From assembly GCF_048564905.1 (NCBI RefSeq), contig NC_133005.1:8993001-9057000 (forward strand): 64,000 nt of DNA. Reading direction: 5' to 3'. This document shows, piece after piece, positions 35,215 through 46,429 of this stretch (positions are counted from its first letter, which is position 1; every line of letters begins with the position of its first letter). A program made the translations under genes and the position numbers. The notes beneath the pieces were generated by a model. It made no database searches. It saw nothing but the letters and a program-made list of their open reading frames with translations, and was not told the DNA's origin. The stretch is from Vicugna pacos (taxonomy: Eukaryota; Chordata; Mammalia; Artiodactyla; Camelidae).

Positions 35215-37016
35215 GTATGTTTCTTCAGCACATAATCAGTTTGCTTTGAGATCCTTTGGTTTTAAAAATAAGGCATTTAAAAATATTTGTGTCTGTTTAA
35301 CAGGTAATGGGAATTCTGGCAGTTAGAGGAAGTAATCAATTGACTGGTCTGCGCATTTGTCATGGGCAGAATCAAAGTGGTTAAGAGCATGGGTTCTGGA
35401 TTGAAAAAATCTGGCTTTAGGCTTTGCTTCACTACCTGCTGTGAAGTCTTAGGCAAATCACATCCCCCCTCTGAGCCAGTTTTCCCATCCGTGATATGGA
35501 AATGAGACTGACAGTTCCTGTCTCATAAGAATGGTTGTGAAATTAAGATAAGACAATGCCTGTTTCTCAGAGCCATACAGCAAAGGCGGGCTGATTCTGC
35601 CCCTGGCCTGCCTGCTGGATCACCCCCTTCCCTAGTCGGAGTTAAAAGAATGTGGACTAAGGGGGTTTTCACTGGCGTAGTGAGCCACGGGCCCAGAGGG
35701 GCCCATGCCCCCGTGGGAAACCAGGCTTCTGATGACTCAGGGCCTATGCCCTGGCTCTCCCTGAGGGACACGGGGTCTTTGTCACAGCTGCTGCTAAACC
35801 CACCTGTTGGGGCTCGGCTGGGCCGATGCAGCCTTCCACAGGCTCAGAGAACAGAGGCCCAGGAGGGCTTTTCTTGGCTACCCTTGTTTTCTCTTGCTTT
35901 ATACTTAAAAGCCACTTGTGTGACATTAAAGCCACATTAGGAACTATATATATTTAAGTCATTAAAAAAAAAAAAAGACAGTGCAGACCAACCTGAGTGC
36001 CCTCCACACAGTAACCAGTTAATGCGTGTTGCCTGTTACTAATTTTATAACCATGTTTCCTTAGAAACTGTCCTATTTTTCTTTCATTTTCTGTAATGTT
36101 TTTCAATAGATAATATTGGCTAGCTTTGATATTATATTCAGAAATATGAATCTGAAATCAATTGCCAATGCCCTGAGATTGAAAAAAAATTTGACTTAAA
36201 AGTGGGAGAAAATGTGTGTCCTGTAAAAGTCAGGCATTTGTTCTGTGTGATGGCATCTTGGTGACGCTGACCTGACAGGCAGGCAGGACAGGTTTGATGA
36301 TCTCCAGCATGAGATCTCACCTTCATTTCCTCCCCACCACTCCCATCCCTTTTTTAACTCCCTCCCTCTTCTGTCTCACTACCATTTTCTTAGTAGCCTA
36401 AGTCTTGAGCCTGCCAGTAAGAAGCATTTTCACTCCAGGGACATCCAGAGAAAGCATTACCGCATCAGAGATGACAGCATTTACTGCAAATGAAATGGTA
36501 CTGATTTTGCAGGACACATAACCCTAGAGTCAGTGAGAGCCATCCAGACCCTCTGCCTGCCATTCTGTGCTTGCTGTGTGGAGCGTGCCGCCACCCCTCA
36601 CACACACACACAGAACACATGACTTGTATGTTAACATATGTATGTATTTTTCTGTGTTTTAAGAATTCTGCAGATAATTAAGCACAGGCCATCTGCCAGG
36701 CATTAGGCCAGGCATGGTAAGACAGTTCAAAGTTTCATTAAATTCCCAAAGGTCCTTGGTTTTCATCAGAATCTTAATTTTAAAGAGGTTAATAAGCCAA
36801 AACATCTAAGCACAGATTGCCCCTGATCTCACTGTTTGAGCCCCTCTTTAGCTCAAGCCAGTTGCTGAGCTGGGTCTAGGCTTTGCTCTGCCTCATCCTA
36901 ATCTTCCAGAAACACCTAGTCTCACAGAGAGTTCCAGAAAAAATCCTGGCTACCCACTGTGGCTCCATCCAATTTCCTCACCACAGAAAGATGGGCCAAA
37001 AGCAGAATAAAAGATG
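35215..37016 (+). other. Intron with MIR fragments
   Basis: A minus-strand MIR at about 35370-35560 ('taagagcatgggttctgg' to 'ttttcccatccgtgatatgg') and a weak plus-strand MIR-like piece at 36660-36880 were seen. A short (CA)n lies at 36598-36612. Nothing else is assignable; open frames here are short and unsupported. Confidence 0.55.
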
Positions 37017-37020
37017 CAAA

Positions 37021-37552
37021 TTTCACCAAGTCCAAACTCATTCTGCTCCCCACACAGCAGGCCAGTAAATTAGGAGACAGGGTCTTGGGGAAAGAAATAG
37101 CTACTTTATTTAGAAAGCCATTCAGAGAGCAGGCAGACCAAGAAGATGGCAGACTAAGGTCCTGGAGAACTTCCTTCCCCAAGTCAGAACTCAGGCTCCT
37201 TTCCTACTTGCTTGGTTGTTGCAAACTTCTTGGCATGGGAATTCTTTGTTCTTGGAATCCTGTGTTCTTGCAGCTATCCACGTAGGTCATATCATGGTGC
37301 CCCAGTAAACCTCCAACAAAATAAATGTTATTTTGTATTCTGCAACTTGTTATCTTTATGTGAATGGAAATGCATTAATATCCTTAAAAGTCAGAGCCTT
37401 GAGAATAGGCTCTCCTGTATATTTCAGGCTATTGACAACATTGTTTCACAAAAGGTGCAGAGCTGGCAAGACTGAGCCTAGGAAACAGGGCACAGGGTTA
37501 AAGTCAAAGGAACGGATCTAATATGGAGTCGAGTTTGTTCTTTTCTATCACA
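37021..37552 (-). mobile_element. Solo LTR, class I-like ERV, fossil copy 2
   Basis: A 532-bp LTR, colinear with copy 1 at 17.79-18.32 kb, in the same minus orientation. It is flanked by a perfect 4-bp duplication, caaa (37017-37020 and 37553-37556). Shared blocks include the 'tccaaactcattctgct' start, 'gcagaccaagaagatgg', 'aggctctcctgta' and 'ttgtttcacaaaaggtgcagagctggcaagact'. No internal region remains. The open frames across it are fortuitous. Confidence 0.85.
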
Positions 37553-37927
37553 CAAACAGCCCCATTGGCCTTTCCATCCCTGGTATGCAAAATCGGGACG
37601 TGGTTTTTCCTGCAGTCACTTGCCCACTTACTGTGAAATGCAGTACATTATACTGACTGGTTCATTGGCTTTGAGAAGTTCTGCACTTTGTTGTTTACTA
37701 AGTGTTTTGAGCATTTTGGAAAGAATTGTTTTCAGCTAGCAATTGTCTTCCAAGAAAATTGAAACAGTTTGGAAAAGATTTTAAAGCTTACTCAAAATCT
37801 GAAGAAATTAGACTAAAAATATTTAAAGGTTGTATCTTTCATGAGCAGATATGCTAATGTTATATAGGTACTACTGAGTTAAATAAAATGTAACTTAACT
37901 AAAATGTAACTTTCTGTTTATAAAAAG

Positions 37928-38037
37928 GAAAATGAAAAATTGTATAATCAAGTGAAAGATCTCCAAGAACAAAACAAAAATGAGGAGCGAATGTTCAAGG
38001 AAAACCAGAGTTTATTCAGCAAATTAGTTTCCTTAAA
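37928..38037 (+). pseudogene. CEP162: CEP162-like exon 8 of the remnant
   Basis: An open 110-bp exon reading ENEK then LYNQVKDLQEQNKNEERM and FKENQSLFSKLVSLK. Human CEP162 reads ENERLYNQVKDLQEQNKKNEERM and FKENQ-LFSE-ASL. One Lys codon is missing in frame. The borders are aaaag at the acceptor and aaa|gtaagt at the donor. It encodes part of the central coiled coil. The next CEP162 exon (starting EQMHKSRFLS in human) was not found downstream. Confidence 0.93.
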
Positions 38038-40139
38038 GTAAGTCCTTTTTCAATTCTTAAAATCAAATCGATTCTTTCTAAGCATTTTATTGTTATATTA
38101 ATAATACATTTAGTTATACCTAGAAATTTTAAAAATTATATACTGATTTTCAGTTTTGTAACTTTCACATTTTTAGTTTTCAATGGGTTTTCTTTTGGCA
38201 TTAGATGACTAGTACACACCAGTATTTTCAGCATATTCATATTTGAATTTGACATCAGTTTTAGGATACTGAACAGCCCTCTTGGTCAGTCATTAAGCCT
38301 GGGACATTTATGTAATGCATCTCAGTAATGATGCTTTTAGTAATAATAGTAAAATAAATATACAGTGTCATTTACTGTCTTAAGTCAGGTTCTGAACAAG
38401 TAGATCCTGAGCTGGAGGCCCTTGTGAAGGGGATTTCCTGCAGGATAACTCTCAGAAGGGGAGTGAGAGCAGCAAGGTGGGGGTGGGGAGGGGGAGGGAG
38501 AGCAAGTGAGACCATGGTTCCAGCCAGAGGCTGGCATCATTATTCTCTCACCAGGAAGCTCAGAGAATAGACTGTACCCCAGAGTTGGTCCCCAACTGAG
38601 GCAAGTGGAGGAAAGCCATTTGCACCCCCCCCAGCCAGTCAGTCCCTGGATGAAGTGTGCCCCAGGAAGTGGGTGGGGGTATCCTCTGGGCCAGGGGCAG
38701 GGGCTGCCATTTGTCAAGGGCATTTCTCCAGAGAAGGGGAGCCTATGAGTGGTGAGAACCAGCACTCACCGTGGCGGGTGGCGGAGCACTAGCACCTACC
38801 TGGGAATCATGCTCCACACCATAAGGGCTCTGGATGTCACTACATCCACCTTTAACGTGTTAAGTGAAGGAGCTGAACCGACAGCCATGGGCAAGCTAGG
38901 GTCCTGTATTCTTTTAGGAAGTGACTGGTCATTCATCTAGACATTCAAATAGGACTGCTGTCAGAAGAAACTTCTTTGGCTGTGAATGTCATGTGTGTTA
39001 CATTTATTCACATACTTCTTCCATTTTTTTTTTTTGTAAGATAACTTAGGGCATAAGAGGCAGGGCTGCTGGTAGCTCACACTGATCTTTCACACAAAGC
39101 AGAAGAAGACACACATTGTACAGACAAAGCTAGAAACTACACAGCTTAGCATGTGAGGGCACTTTTGTATAAACTGGAGTGGGAAGCTCCTTTCCCCAGG
39201 CCAAGGCTAATGATCTGCCCAGTTCTGATGCATGAAGATTTACCTCTGCTTTCTTTCCAAATACTTCAGTAAAGTGTTTCAAAATTTCACATCTTATATT
39301 GCCTGGTATTTCAAACAGAAGATCTATTCCAGGGTCCAAAACTGAAGCTCTAATTTTCATAATGAAATAAATGATTTCTTTAGTACATTGGGGTTAGGTG
39401 ACCACATATGAAGTCCTAAACTCTTTATAATGTCTCTGGGAAAACAGAAAAATTGATTCTATGGTTCAGGTGGTAGACTGTATTTGGTTGGTTAGTTGGT
39501 TTCCATGTGTTTGACTGGAAATTTGTGTTTCTCAGAAGGGAGTCTAGAATGATATGACAGGGGGCACAGACCCCATGGGAAAAATGCAGCAAATCTTTCT
39601 GGGACATTGATTTGTTTTTTCTCTGAGAATTGGCAGGAAGTATTTTTATATTCCTAATAAATCAACACTCTTAGGGTTTCCGTTCTTTTAGATGCCACAT
39701 AAACATTTCCCTTAAATTATACTCCTCATTTAGTATTTTACTCTTTAGAGAAAATCAACTTTTTATCTTCAGTGACAAAGAGTTCCACTGTGCATTAGTC
39801 TGTAATTTTTAAAAGCTGAATATTTTGTATTGAAAGGAGTAAGGACCAGAGTGATGGACAAGGTCAGAGAGGCAGCCAGAGGCCCCTGAGTGTGTCTCAC
39901 AGTAAAATCTTGAAGAACCTCAGTAACTGTCCTGAAATGACATCCACAGAAGGTCACACAGAACATTCAGCAATGAAATGATGCAGCCAAAACCCATGAT
40001 AATACAGGGCTTTATGGATAGATTCATTTTCTTGGTAAGGCTGGGTTTTAAGGTAATGTGATACAAAATTTCTGACAATTTTCATTTTGAAACTGAACTG
40101 TACCAAGTGTCCTGCCATGAATGCGGGAGTTCCTTCAGC
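38038..40139 (+). other. Intron, no recognised feature
   Basis: 38390-38900 is GC-richer and may be an old repeat I cannot name. A minus-strand frame at 39130-39360 is moderately protein-like but was not matched to any family. The CEP162 exon expected between exons 8 and 9 was looked for here and not seen. Confidence 0.4.
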
Positions 40140-41010
40140 AGTTGTGAGTTGAGGCCTATGTTCATTTACTGAGCACCTGCCTTCTGCTTAGGGCCGTCAG
40201 GTAACCAGGTGGTGACATCAGTGTCGGTCCCCACAGAACTTGTAGCTTGTTAATGTGAAAAGGCCCACACACAGGTCAGGGTTGTGGGAATCACAGCCCT
40301 GAGTGCTGTGCTGGAGCGACATGGAAGTTTCATGGGGAGGTGGGGAGGGGTTATCAGGAAGAGCCGCACTTGAACTCAGTCTTGAAGGATAAGTGTGACT
40401 CTGTGAAGCAGAGGAATGAGGGTATTGAGAATTGTGTGGAAAGTTGGGCCAAGCATTTTTCTTTCTGCATTTGTCACACAAGGGTGAGCAAAATCAAGTT
40501 CTGCTTTCTAGTAAATATATACTGCGTCAGGTGCCGATGAGTGTTTAGAGAAGGAAATAAAGCAGCACACCTGGTTGCCATTTTAGAAAGAGTGATCAGG
40601 GAAGGCCCTCCTGGGGCTGGACCTGAACAGAAGTCCTGAGCCAGTGCAGGAGTGAGACACCTGGCTCCAGAGGGCAGAGCTGCAGGCAGGGGAAGCAGTC
40701 AGTGCCAGCACCCTGGGGTAGGAGTGTGCTGGGCGGGTTCCCAGCCAGCCAGGAGGTCTCTGCGGCCGGAGTGGAGCAGGAGGGGGAAGATTTGTGGGAC
40801 ATGCGTCAGAGGAGTGGGCAACACTGGGTTGTGTGACAATGAACATCGTGGTAATAAGGACTTCGGATTTACCCTGAGAGGGGAGCCACCGGAGAGTTTC
40901 AGATGGAGGAGTGATATTAATGGACTCTTCAAAACAATTCACCTCTTCCAGCATGGAGGACAGACTGCAGGTGCCAGGAGGGGAGAGGCGGGCTAGTTAG
41001 GAGGTCGTCG
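40140..41010 (-). repeat. L2 LINE fragment
   Basis: 'tttactgagcacctgccttctgcttagggcc' opens a minus-orientation L2. It proceeds through 'gaagagccgcacttgaactcagtcttgaaggat' and 'gggaaggccctcctggggctgg' to 'accggagagtttcagatggaggagtgat'. Some internal gaps; non-coding. Confidence 0.75.
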
Positions 41011-41253
41011 GCACCTGGGAGCAGTGAGAGGGCGGTGGGAAGGGCCCTGCAGCTGTGCTGGGCACACCTCAGAGCTGGCTCTGGCGGGCTCCGGGAAGCT
41101 CTGGGAGGCTCGTCATCATTTGAAGGGGGGCGGGATAAGATCAGCTAAAATTTAGGAAAGATAATCAGCAGCAGAATTTAGGATGAAAGGGGTGAAAGAG
41201 AGCCTATATCTCAATCTGTCGTGGTGAGGAATAATTTGCTTTTGTATTTCTAG

Positions 41254-41372
41254 GAATATCAAGAAAGAGAAAACCGGTTTATTGGAAGACCTCAAAAGAC
41301 TGAAGCAAGACAAGCAAGCTCTTGACACAGACTTGGGAAAAGTGAAGAGAGAGAGGCCAAGCCAGAGAGCAG
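41254..41372 (+). pseudogene. CEP162: CEP162-like exon 9 of the remnant, frameshifted
   Basis: After the acceptor (tatttctag) the frame reads KKEKTGLLEDLKRLKQDKQ, then ALDTDLGKVKRER. Human reads QKEKDSLLEDIKRLKQDKQ and ALEVDFEKMKKERDQAKDQ. Two bases are missing near 41356, so the closing 'gccaagcc' block is out of frame. The donor is ag|gtgcgc. Confidence 0.92.
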
Positions 41373-41844
41373 GTGCGCGCACCACAGGGAGCACGCCCAG
41401 CTGGAATGGGTACTTTATACTCGTGACTGTGCTGAACTTGAGTTTAAGTGATAGCAATTAGATAATATAAGCAAAATGCTATTCCTAGAAGTACACTGTA
41501 ATTTTAGAAACTTTTAAAAATTAGTTATTAAGAGGTATTTGCATTTGATTGGTTTCAGCAGCAATAACTGCAAGGCTGAAGAAACTCAAATGTTATTTTG
41601 AATTCATGGCGTTGTGTGCCCTCCCAGCCAGACCTGGATCTTCCAGGGCCTGGTCACCCTTTTTATCCCTGAGCCTGAAACATAACCTCTCAAGTGTTTG
41701 ACAAATGAACAGACAACACCGTGCTATGTTTGTAGAAGACACGAGGGTGAATATGGCATTCCTCACTGAGAAAAACAAAGGAGTAAGCTAAAAATGCAGA
41801 AAAGTTTAATACTAAAAAAATTAGAAATAAACAGGTAGGTGCTA

Positions 41845-42000
41845 GTAAGGGTTTCAGGGAGGAGAAGCGTTTGAGCTGGGTCCTGGCAGGTGGAGGGCCT
41901 TGGGAGGGGAGGAGGGAGGCCGTGCAGCTGTGTCTCATGGGTGTGTCACTGAGTACACCTGTCCTGGGCCACAGGCGGGCAGGGCATAGGGCCGGAAAGG
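41845..42000 (-). repeat. L2 LINE fragment
   Basis: 'ggtttcagggaggagaagcgtttgagctgggtcctgg' is the minus-strand L2 block that normally lies inside longer copies such as the one at 40.1 kb. Short and old. Confidence 0.6.
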
Positions 42001-42402
42001 TCGATCAGAGGAGCCCTTGTTTGCCAAAGGAAGGGTCTTTTCTCTGTGATTGTATGATCTTCAGTGTAAGATATATACAAATAAAATCCAATAACCTATT
42101 TGTTAAGAAATGTACTTTCCTCATCTATAAAGTAGAATAATAATCATCGCTCCCATCATGTATTTGTTGTGTTAAATAAAATCATACAAACTGTGAGCAT
42201 TCCGACTGTGAACACAGCTTTCTTTTACTAACACACTAGACTGGACACAACCTTCCTACATCCTTTTTTTTTTTTTTGCCTCTTATTTTTTCATAATACT
42301 TTCGTTAGATAGGCATTGGTTTTCATGTGAAATATTTTAATTTAGTTATTTCCATATTTTGAAAAAATTACATTTGGGTTACCGAGTTGCTTTATCTTAT
42401 AG

Positions 42403-42560
42403 GTGAAAAATTATATGAAATAAAAATTTCAGAAGAAACACATAAGAAATGAGTCACCTGCAGAAAAGATTACAGTGGTGTGCTGAAAACCAGGAGCTTC
42501 TGGGTAACGATGTAGTTCAGCTTAAGGAAGCAAATGAGGAAACAGAAGCTCAGACCTGAG
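42403..42560 (+). pseudogene. CEP162: CEP162-like exon 10 of the remnant, broken
   Basis: The frame reads GEKLYEIKISEETHKK and stops at TGA 42450-42452, at a small deletion. MSHLQKRLQWCAENQELLG then follows in another frame, then QLKEANEE, then another stop. Human CEP162 reads GEKLYEIKILEETHKQEIS, LQKRLQWYAENQELLD and REANEEIEKL. The 3' border near 42560 is inferred from 'ctgag|gtgata'. No later CEP162 exon was seen in the remaining 21 kb, so the remnant ends here. Confidence 0.92.
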
Positions 42561-42689
42561 GTGATAGATAGCTCCAGAATGTGCTCCTGTAGATGAACGC
42601 TGTTAGCTTTAACAGTCAGCTCTTAGCCCTGTGTCACTGAACCAGTGCTCTAAATTCTGCTAATTAAAACAGCTGATTTGGTTTGCTTT

Positions 42690-43045
42690 ACTTTGTGTTG
42701 TCTGTTTTAGATTAGACTGAGAATACAGTCCACTGTTCTTATCTAAGAGCTCCCTATCCAGCAGATTCAACCAACTGTGGATGGAATATTTGGAAAAAAA
42801 TGGAAAGTTCCAAAAAGCAACACTTGAATTTGCCACACGCTGGCAACTACTTATGTAGCATTCACGTTGCCCCAGATACCATGAATAATCTAGAGATGAT
42901 TTAAAGTTTATAGGTGGCTGCACATAAGTTCCATGCAAATCCTCTGCCATTTTATACAAGAGGCGTCAGCATCCGTGGATGCTGGCAACTGGGGGGAGTC
43001 CTGGAACCAGTGCCCCATGGTTACCAAGGGATGACTGGAAGTCTA
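42690..43045 (+). mobile_element. TcMar-Tigger-type DNA transposon fragment
   Basis: 'gagaatacagtccactgttcttatc' leads to 'aaccaactgtggatgg' and ends 'gcatccgtggatgctggcaactggggggagtcctggaacc' then 'ccatggttaccaagggatgactgg'. This is the well-known Tigger terminal region. It is internally deleted and non-coding. It lies 130 bp beyond the last CEP162-like exon. Confidence 0.8.
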
Positions 43046-43214
43046 GGCTCCTGATCCCAGCCTGTCAGGTCCCCACGTGGTCTGAATCCTGCCTGTACCA
43101 CACTCCCCCAGTCACTCTCTTCCAGCCCTGGCAGACTGCTCTCTGATTCTTGAACAGGCCAAGCTCACTGCACTTCATGTCTGGCCCCTAGAAATACCCG
43201 TTATTTTCTGAGCA

Positions 43215-43905
43215 TGGCTCTACTTCAATAATATGGAGTGCATTGCCACTAGAGAAGACAGTGTGGAAGTTCCTTAAAAAACTAAAAATGGACTTACCTT
43301 ATGATTCAGCCTTCCCACTCCCGGGCATATGTCAGGAGGAAACTCTAATTCAAAAATCACATGCACCTCAATGCTCACAGCAGCACTGTTTATAATAGCC
43401 AGGACATGGAAACAACCCAAACGTCCATTGACACATGACTGGATAAAGAAGTAGTGGTATATATATACAATGGAATAGTACTTAGCCATTAAAAAGAATA
43501 AATACCATTTGCAGCAACATGGACGGATGTGGAGATAGTCATTCTAGGTGAAGTAAGCCAGAAAGAGAGAAAAATGCCATATGATATCACTTATATGTGG
43601 AATCTAAAAAAAAAAGACACAAATGAACTTAACTACAAAAGAGAAACAGACCCACAGACATAGAGAAAGAAACTTATGGTTACCAGGGAGAGAAGGGGGT
43701 TAGAAGGGATAAATAAGAAATTTTGAAAATTGCCCTTCTTGGGGAGTGATGGAAATGTTAGCTATCTTGATTGTGGTGATGGTTTTCTGGCTGTAGACAT
43801 CTATCAAATTCATCAAATAGTACATGTGGAATATGTGTAATTTATTGAATGGGAATCATATCACAATAAAGGTGCTTTTAAAAAAAAGATTGGAAAAAAA
43901 GATTG
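43215..43905 (+). repeat. L1 LINE 3' region
   Basis: In plus orientation: 'gtgtggaagttccttaaaaaactaaaaatgg', 'ctcacagcagcactgtttataatagccagg', 'ggaaacaacccaaacgtccattg', 'caatggaatagtacttagcc', and a 3' UTR with 'aagccagaaagagag' and 'gtggtgatggttttctgg'. It ends in an A-rich tail near 43900. About 690 bp of 5'-truncated L1. Confidence 0.92.
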
Positions 43906-43989
43906 GCAACATTGTGTCCTATGTTTTTGTGTGTCTTCAGTGAGTGGGTCTTCAAGTTTCTGGTCTGCCATATTTTCTGAAGCAGAAGT

Positions 43990-44970
43990 GCCCTCCTTCC
44001 CTTTCCTTTGATAAACTGTCAGTGGTGGCATTTATTCCCATGGCTTCAACCACTATCTGTCCACTGATTAACTGTCAAATCACCAGCATGGACATCACAT
44101 TTCCATCCCAGAAATACGCTTATAATTGACAAGTAGACATTCCCACTTGATTAGCCCATAAAAATCTCAAGCTCCGAATGTTTGAATTTACACTCGCTCA
44201 GAACTAGGTTTATTTTTCAACCCGTGGCATCACCATACCATCTATTTTCCATGCCATACATCTGGGAGTTTTCCTTTACTTTCCCACTCCCTCACCCCCG
44301 TCAGTGCTACAATTCTATTCCTTAATGTCCCCCAACTAAGTCCCCGCCCCTCGCTCCCCACGGCATTAATTCACACCCCTTGCTAGTCTCCCCAGTGCTG
44401 TTCTTTAGAGTGAACAATCCACTTTTCTCACTTTTAATGACTAATCTGTGTCACTCTCCTCCTTAAAACCCCAAAGAATTCCCCCCTGCGTGTGTGAGGA
44501 ATTCCACGCTCCCTGATTTAACGTCACACCTTCTCATCACCTAGCTGCTGCTTTTTTTCAGCCTTAGCTTCCATTAGTTCCTCACAACCTCTAGCCTCAC
44601 TGACCTTCCTTCCCTAAGTGCAAAGTGCTCTTAGACACGACCAGTCCTCTGAATGTGACACGCAAGCTGCCGAGAATCCCGTCCCCACCAGGCACTCTCC
44701 TGGTCTAGAGATTTGCTGGAATCCTTCAGATGTCAGTGCAGAATGCACTTCCTCTCGGACACCTTCCCTACCTTCTAGAACCCTGCCCCAGGCAGTGCGA
44801 GAGCCCCTCTGAACATACAGTATACGTGATGCCAAGTGCCTCTTACCACATTGTTTTGAAAGTATTTAAATTTGTCTCTTCCATGATACAGTATGAACTC
44901 CTTGAGGGATGGGGGGCTGTGTGGTGTTTATCTAGACACACCTGGCACAGACCCCGGGCCATCGGAAACA
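43990..44970 (+). repeat. L2 LINE fragment
   Basis: Plus-orientation L2: 'cactctcctccttaaaaccccaaag', 'cacttcctctcggacaccttcc', then 'gtatgaactccttgagggatgggg' and 'cacctggcacagacc', matching the L2 3' end. Old, with gaps. Confidence 0.7.
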
Positions 44971-46004
44971 GTCTGCTGACTCATCAAGAAAAATCGTCAT
45001 TCTTGTGATCTAAGAAAGACTACATGATCTCTGACCTTACACCATCCGGCAACGGTCAAAATAATTTCACCTAGAACTACACAGGCAAAATATTTGTATT
45101 ATTTTCCTCTTTGTGAACTTGAGATCATAGGCATCCTGGAACGTAGGTGTCACTCTAATCTGTCCGTCCCCTGGGCTGCCACATCCAGCTTCAATGTATT
45201 CTGTAGAAGTCATAGGGATACGTGTACATCACCCCCTCTTAGAGCAAATGGTGCTTCAGCCTGACCAAATTTAATGTCCATATAAAAATCAGAAATATTC
45301 TGAACTGAAGCCTGAAGACACATTTCCCATCTCTCCTTCCAGTCTGCCATCTGCATCCCACATCCCTACCACTCACCTGCGTCTGACCACTTGCCATCTA
45401 GAAACCTCATTCTCTGTGGGACACTCTGATCAGAACTAATTACAGGAGTAATAAGAATGTTCCCATGAATGCAGGCTCTGCACAACAAGGAGCCTTTGAT
45501 CAGATGCCTCAGTGGTGGCCTGCAGGGTCTGTTCATGTGTTCTGCCTGGCTTCCCTGCAGAAGTACTGCAGAAAATCAAGCCTGAAGTTGAAGTCATAGA
45601 AGGCCTAAGAATTGCAGATAAATAAAGAGCCAGATTCATCTCCTTTGGAATATTTCTGAAAACCATCCACTAATGGGAAGAAAAGCTTTAAGAGGTTCGT
45701 TTCAGAGCAGATGATGTCCAACTGCAGGTGGGTCAGTGTTGTCATTGTTGCCCATTAGTTGGCTTTCTGCTGCTTCTAACATGGCTCTGTTTAGAGAAGT
45801 GGCCTGAGTCGGCCCTCAGAGCAGAAAGGTGAGCTGGGTCTGGTGACAGCCTACCTCCTCTGCTGTGTAGTGACCCGCTGAGAAGGAAGGGATGGCCCAG
45901 GGCTTCCTCTGACTCTCTCTCCCTCAATTATGAACTCTCTGAAGGGAAAATGGAATAAAAAATCTTAATTCAATATGTATTGTCAAAGTATAACTAATCG
46001 GCTT
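44971..46004. other. Gene-free stretch
   Basis: No recognisable repeat or exon was found. Short frames on both strands only. Confidence 0.45.
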
Positions 46005-46005
46005 T

Positions 46006-46080
46006 GGAGGGGAAGGTATAGTTCAAGGGGTAGAGTCCATGCTGGGTTCAATTCCCAGTACATCAATGTAAAAAAATAAT
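46006..46080 (+). repeat. Camelid vicSINE (tRNA-derived SINE)
   Basis: 'ggaggggaaggtatagttcaaggggtagag' is an A-box-bearing tRNA-like head. 'gggttcaattcccagtac' is the B box, followed by an A-rich tail with 'aaaaaataataag'. This is the layout of the camelid vicSINE family, with about 20 bases of the middle ('tagcatgcacgaggtc' region) missing. It is the only recognisable SINE other than MIRs in the window and the main clue to a camelid host. Confidence 0.8.
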
Positions 46081-46429
46081 AAGAAAAATTTCTTTTAAAA
46101 AAAGGAAAAGAACAAAGAAGAAAAGAGATCTCAAACAACCCAATTTTAAAAAGAAAAACGATTAAAAAAATAATAATCAGCTTGGTCTTTTGCTAGATTA
46201 GGAGTTTGGGATTAACAGATACACACTACTATCTATAAAATACATAACCATCAACTCCCAGGTCCTTAATAACCTAATTCCACCTGAATCCTCTCTTTTT
46301 TCCTCTAAGCAACCGTTGGAAGCCTCTGTAATTCTCATCTTATGAAAGAATTCATTTAAAGGTGGTTTGAAATTTCCTGGTTAAACCCGTTATTTGTGGT
46401 CCTATGAATATAAGTCTAGTAAGAAAGAC

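Larger units (their letters stand above)
14261..42560 (+). pseudogene. CEP162: Partial, intron-retaining CEP162 pseudogene
   Basis: Ten exon remnants in parental order encode pieces of CEP162 (KIAA1009/QN1). That protein is a microtubule-binding centriolar coiled-coil protein that marks the distal centriole and promotes ciliary transition-zone assembly with CEP290. Introns are kept, so this is a DNA duplicate and not a retrocopy. Exons lie at 14261-14377, 20253-20444, 21022-21103, 24642-24863, 25801-26056, 33710-33920, 35081-35214, 37928-38037, 41254-41372 and 42403-42560. Exons 4, 6, 7, 9 and 10 carry stops and/or frameshifts, and the junction between exons 1 and 2 appears to have lost both splice signals. 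The N-terminal exons and the whole C-terminal half are absent. Two internal exons were not found. Identification rests on my memory of the human protein, but several stretches match at high identity. Confidence 0.9.

Noticed and set aside
39130-39360. 76-codon minus-strand frame resembling an enzyme fragment
   Set aside because: Protein-like at first glance, but matched no family and showed no retrocopy hallmarks.
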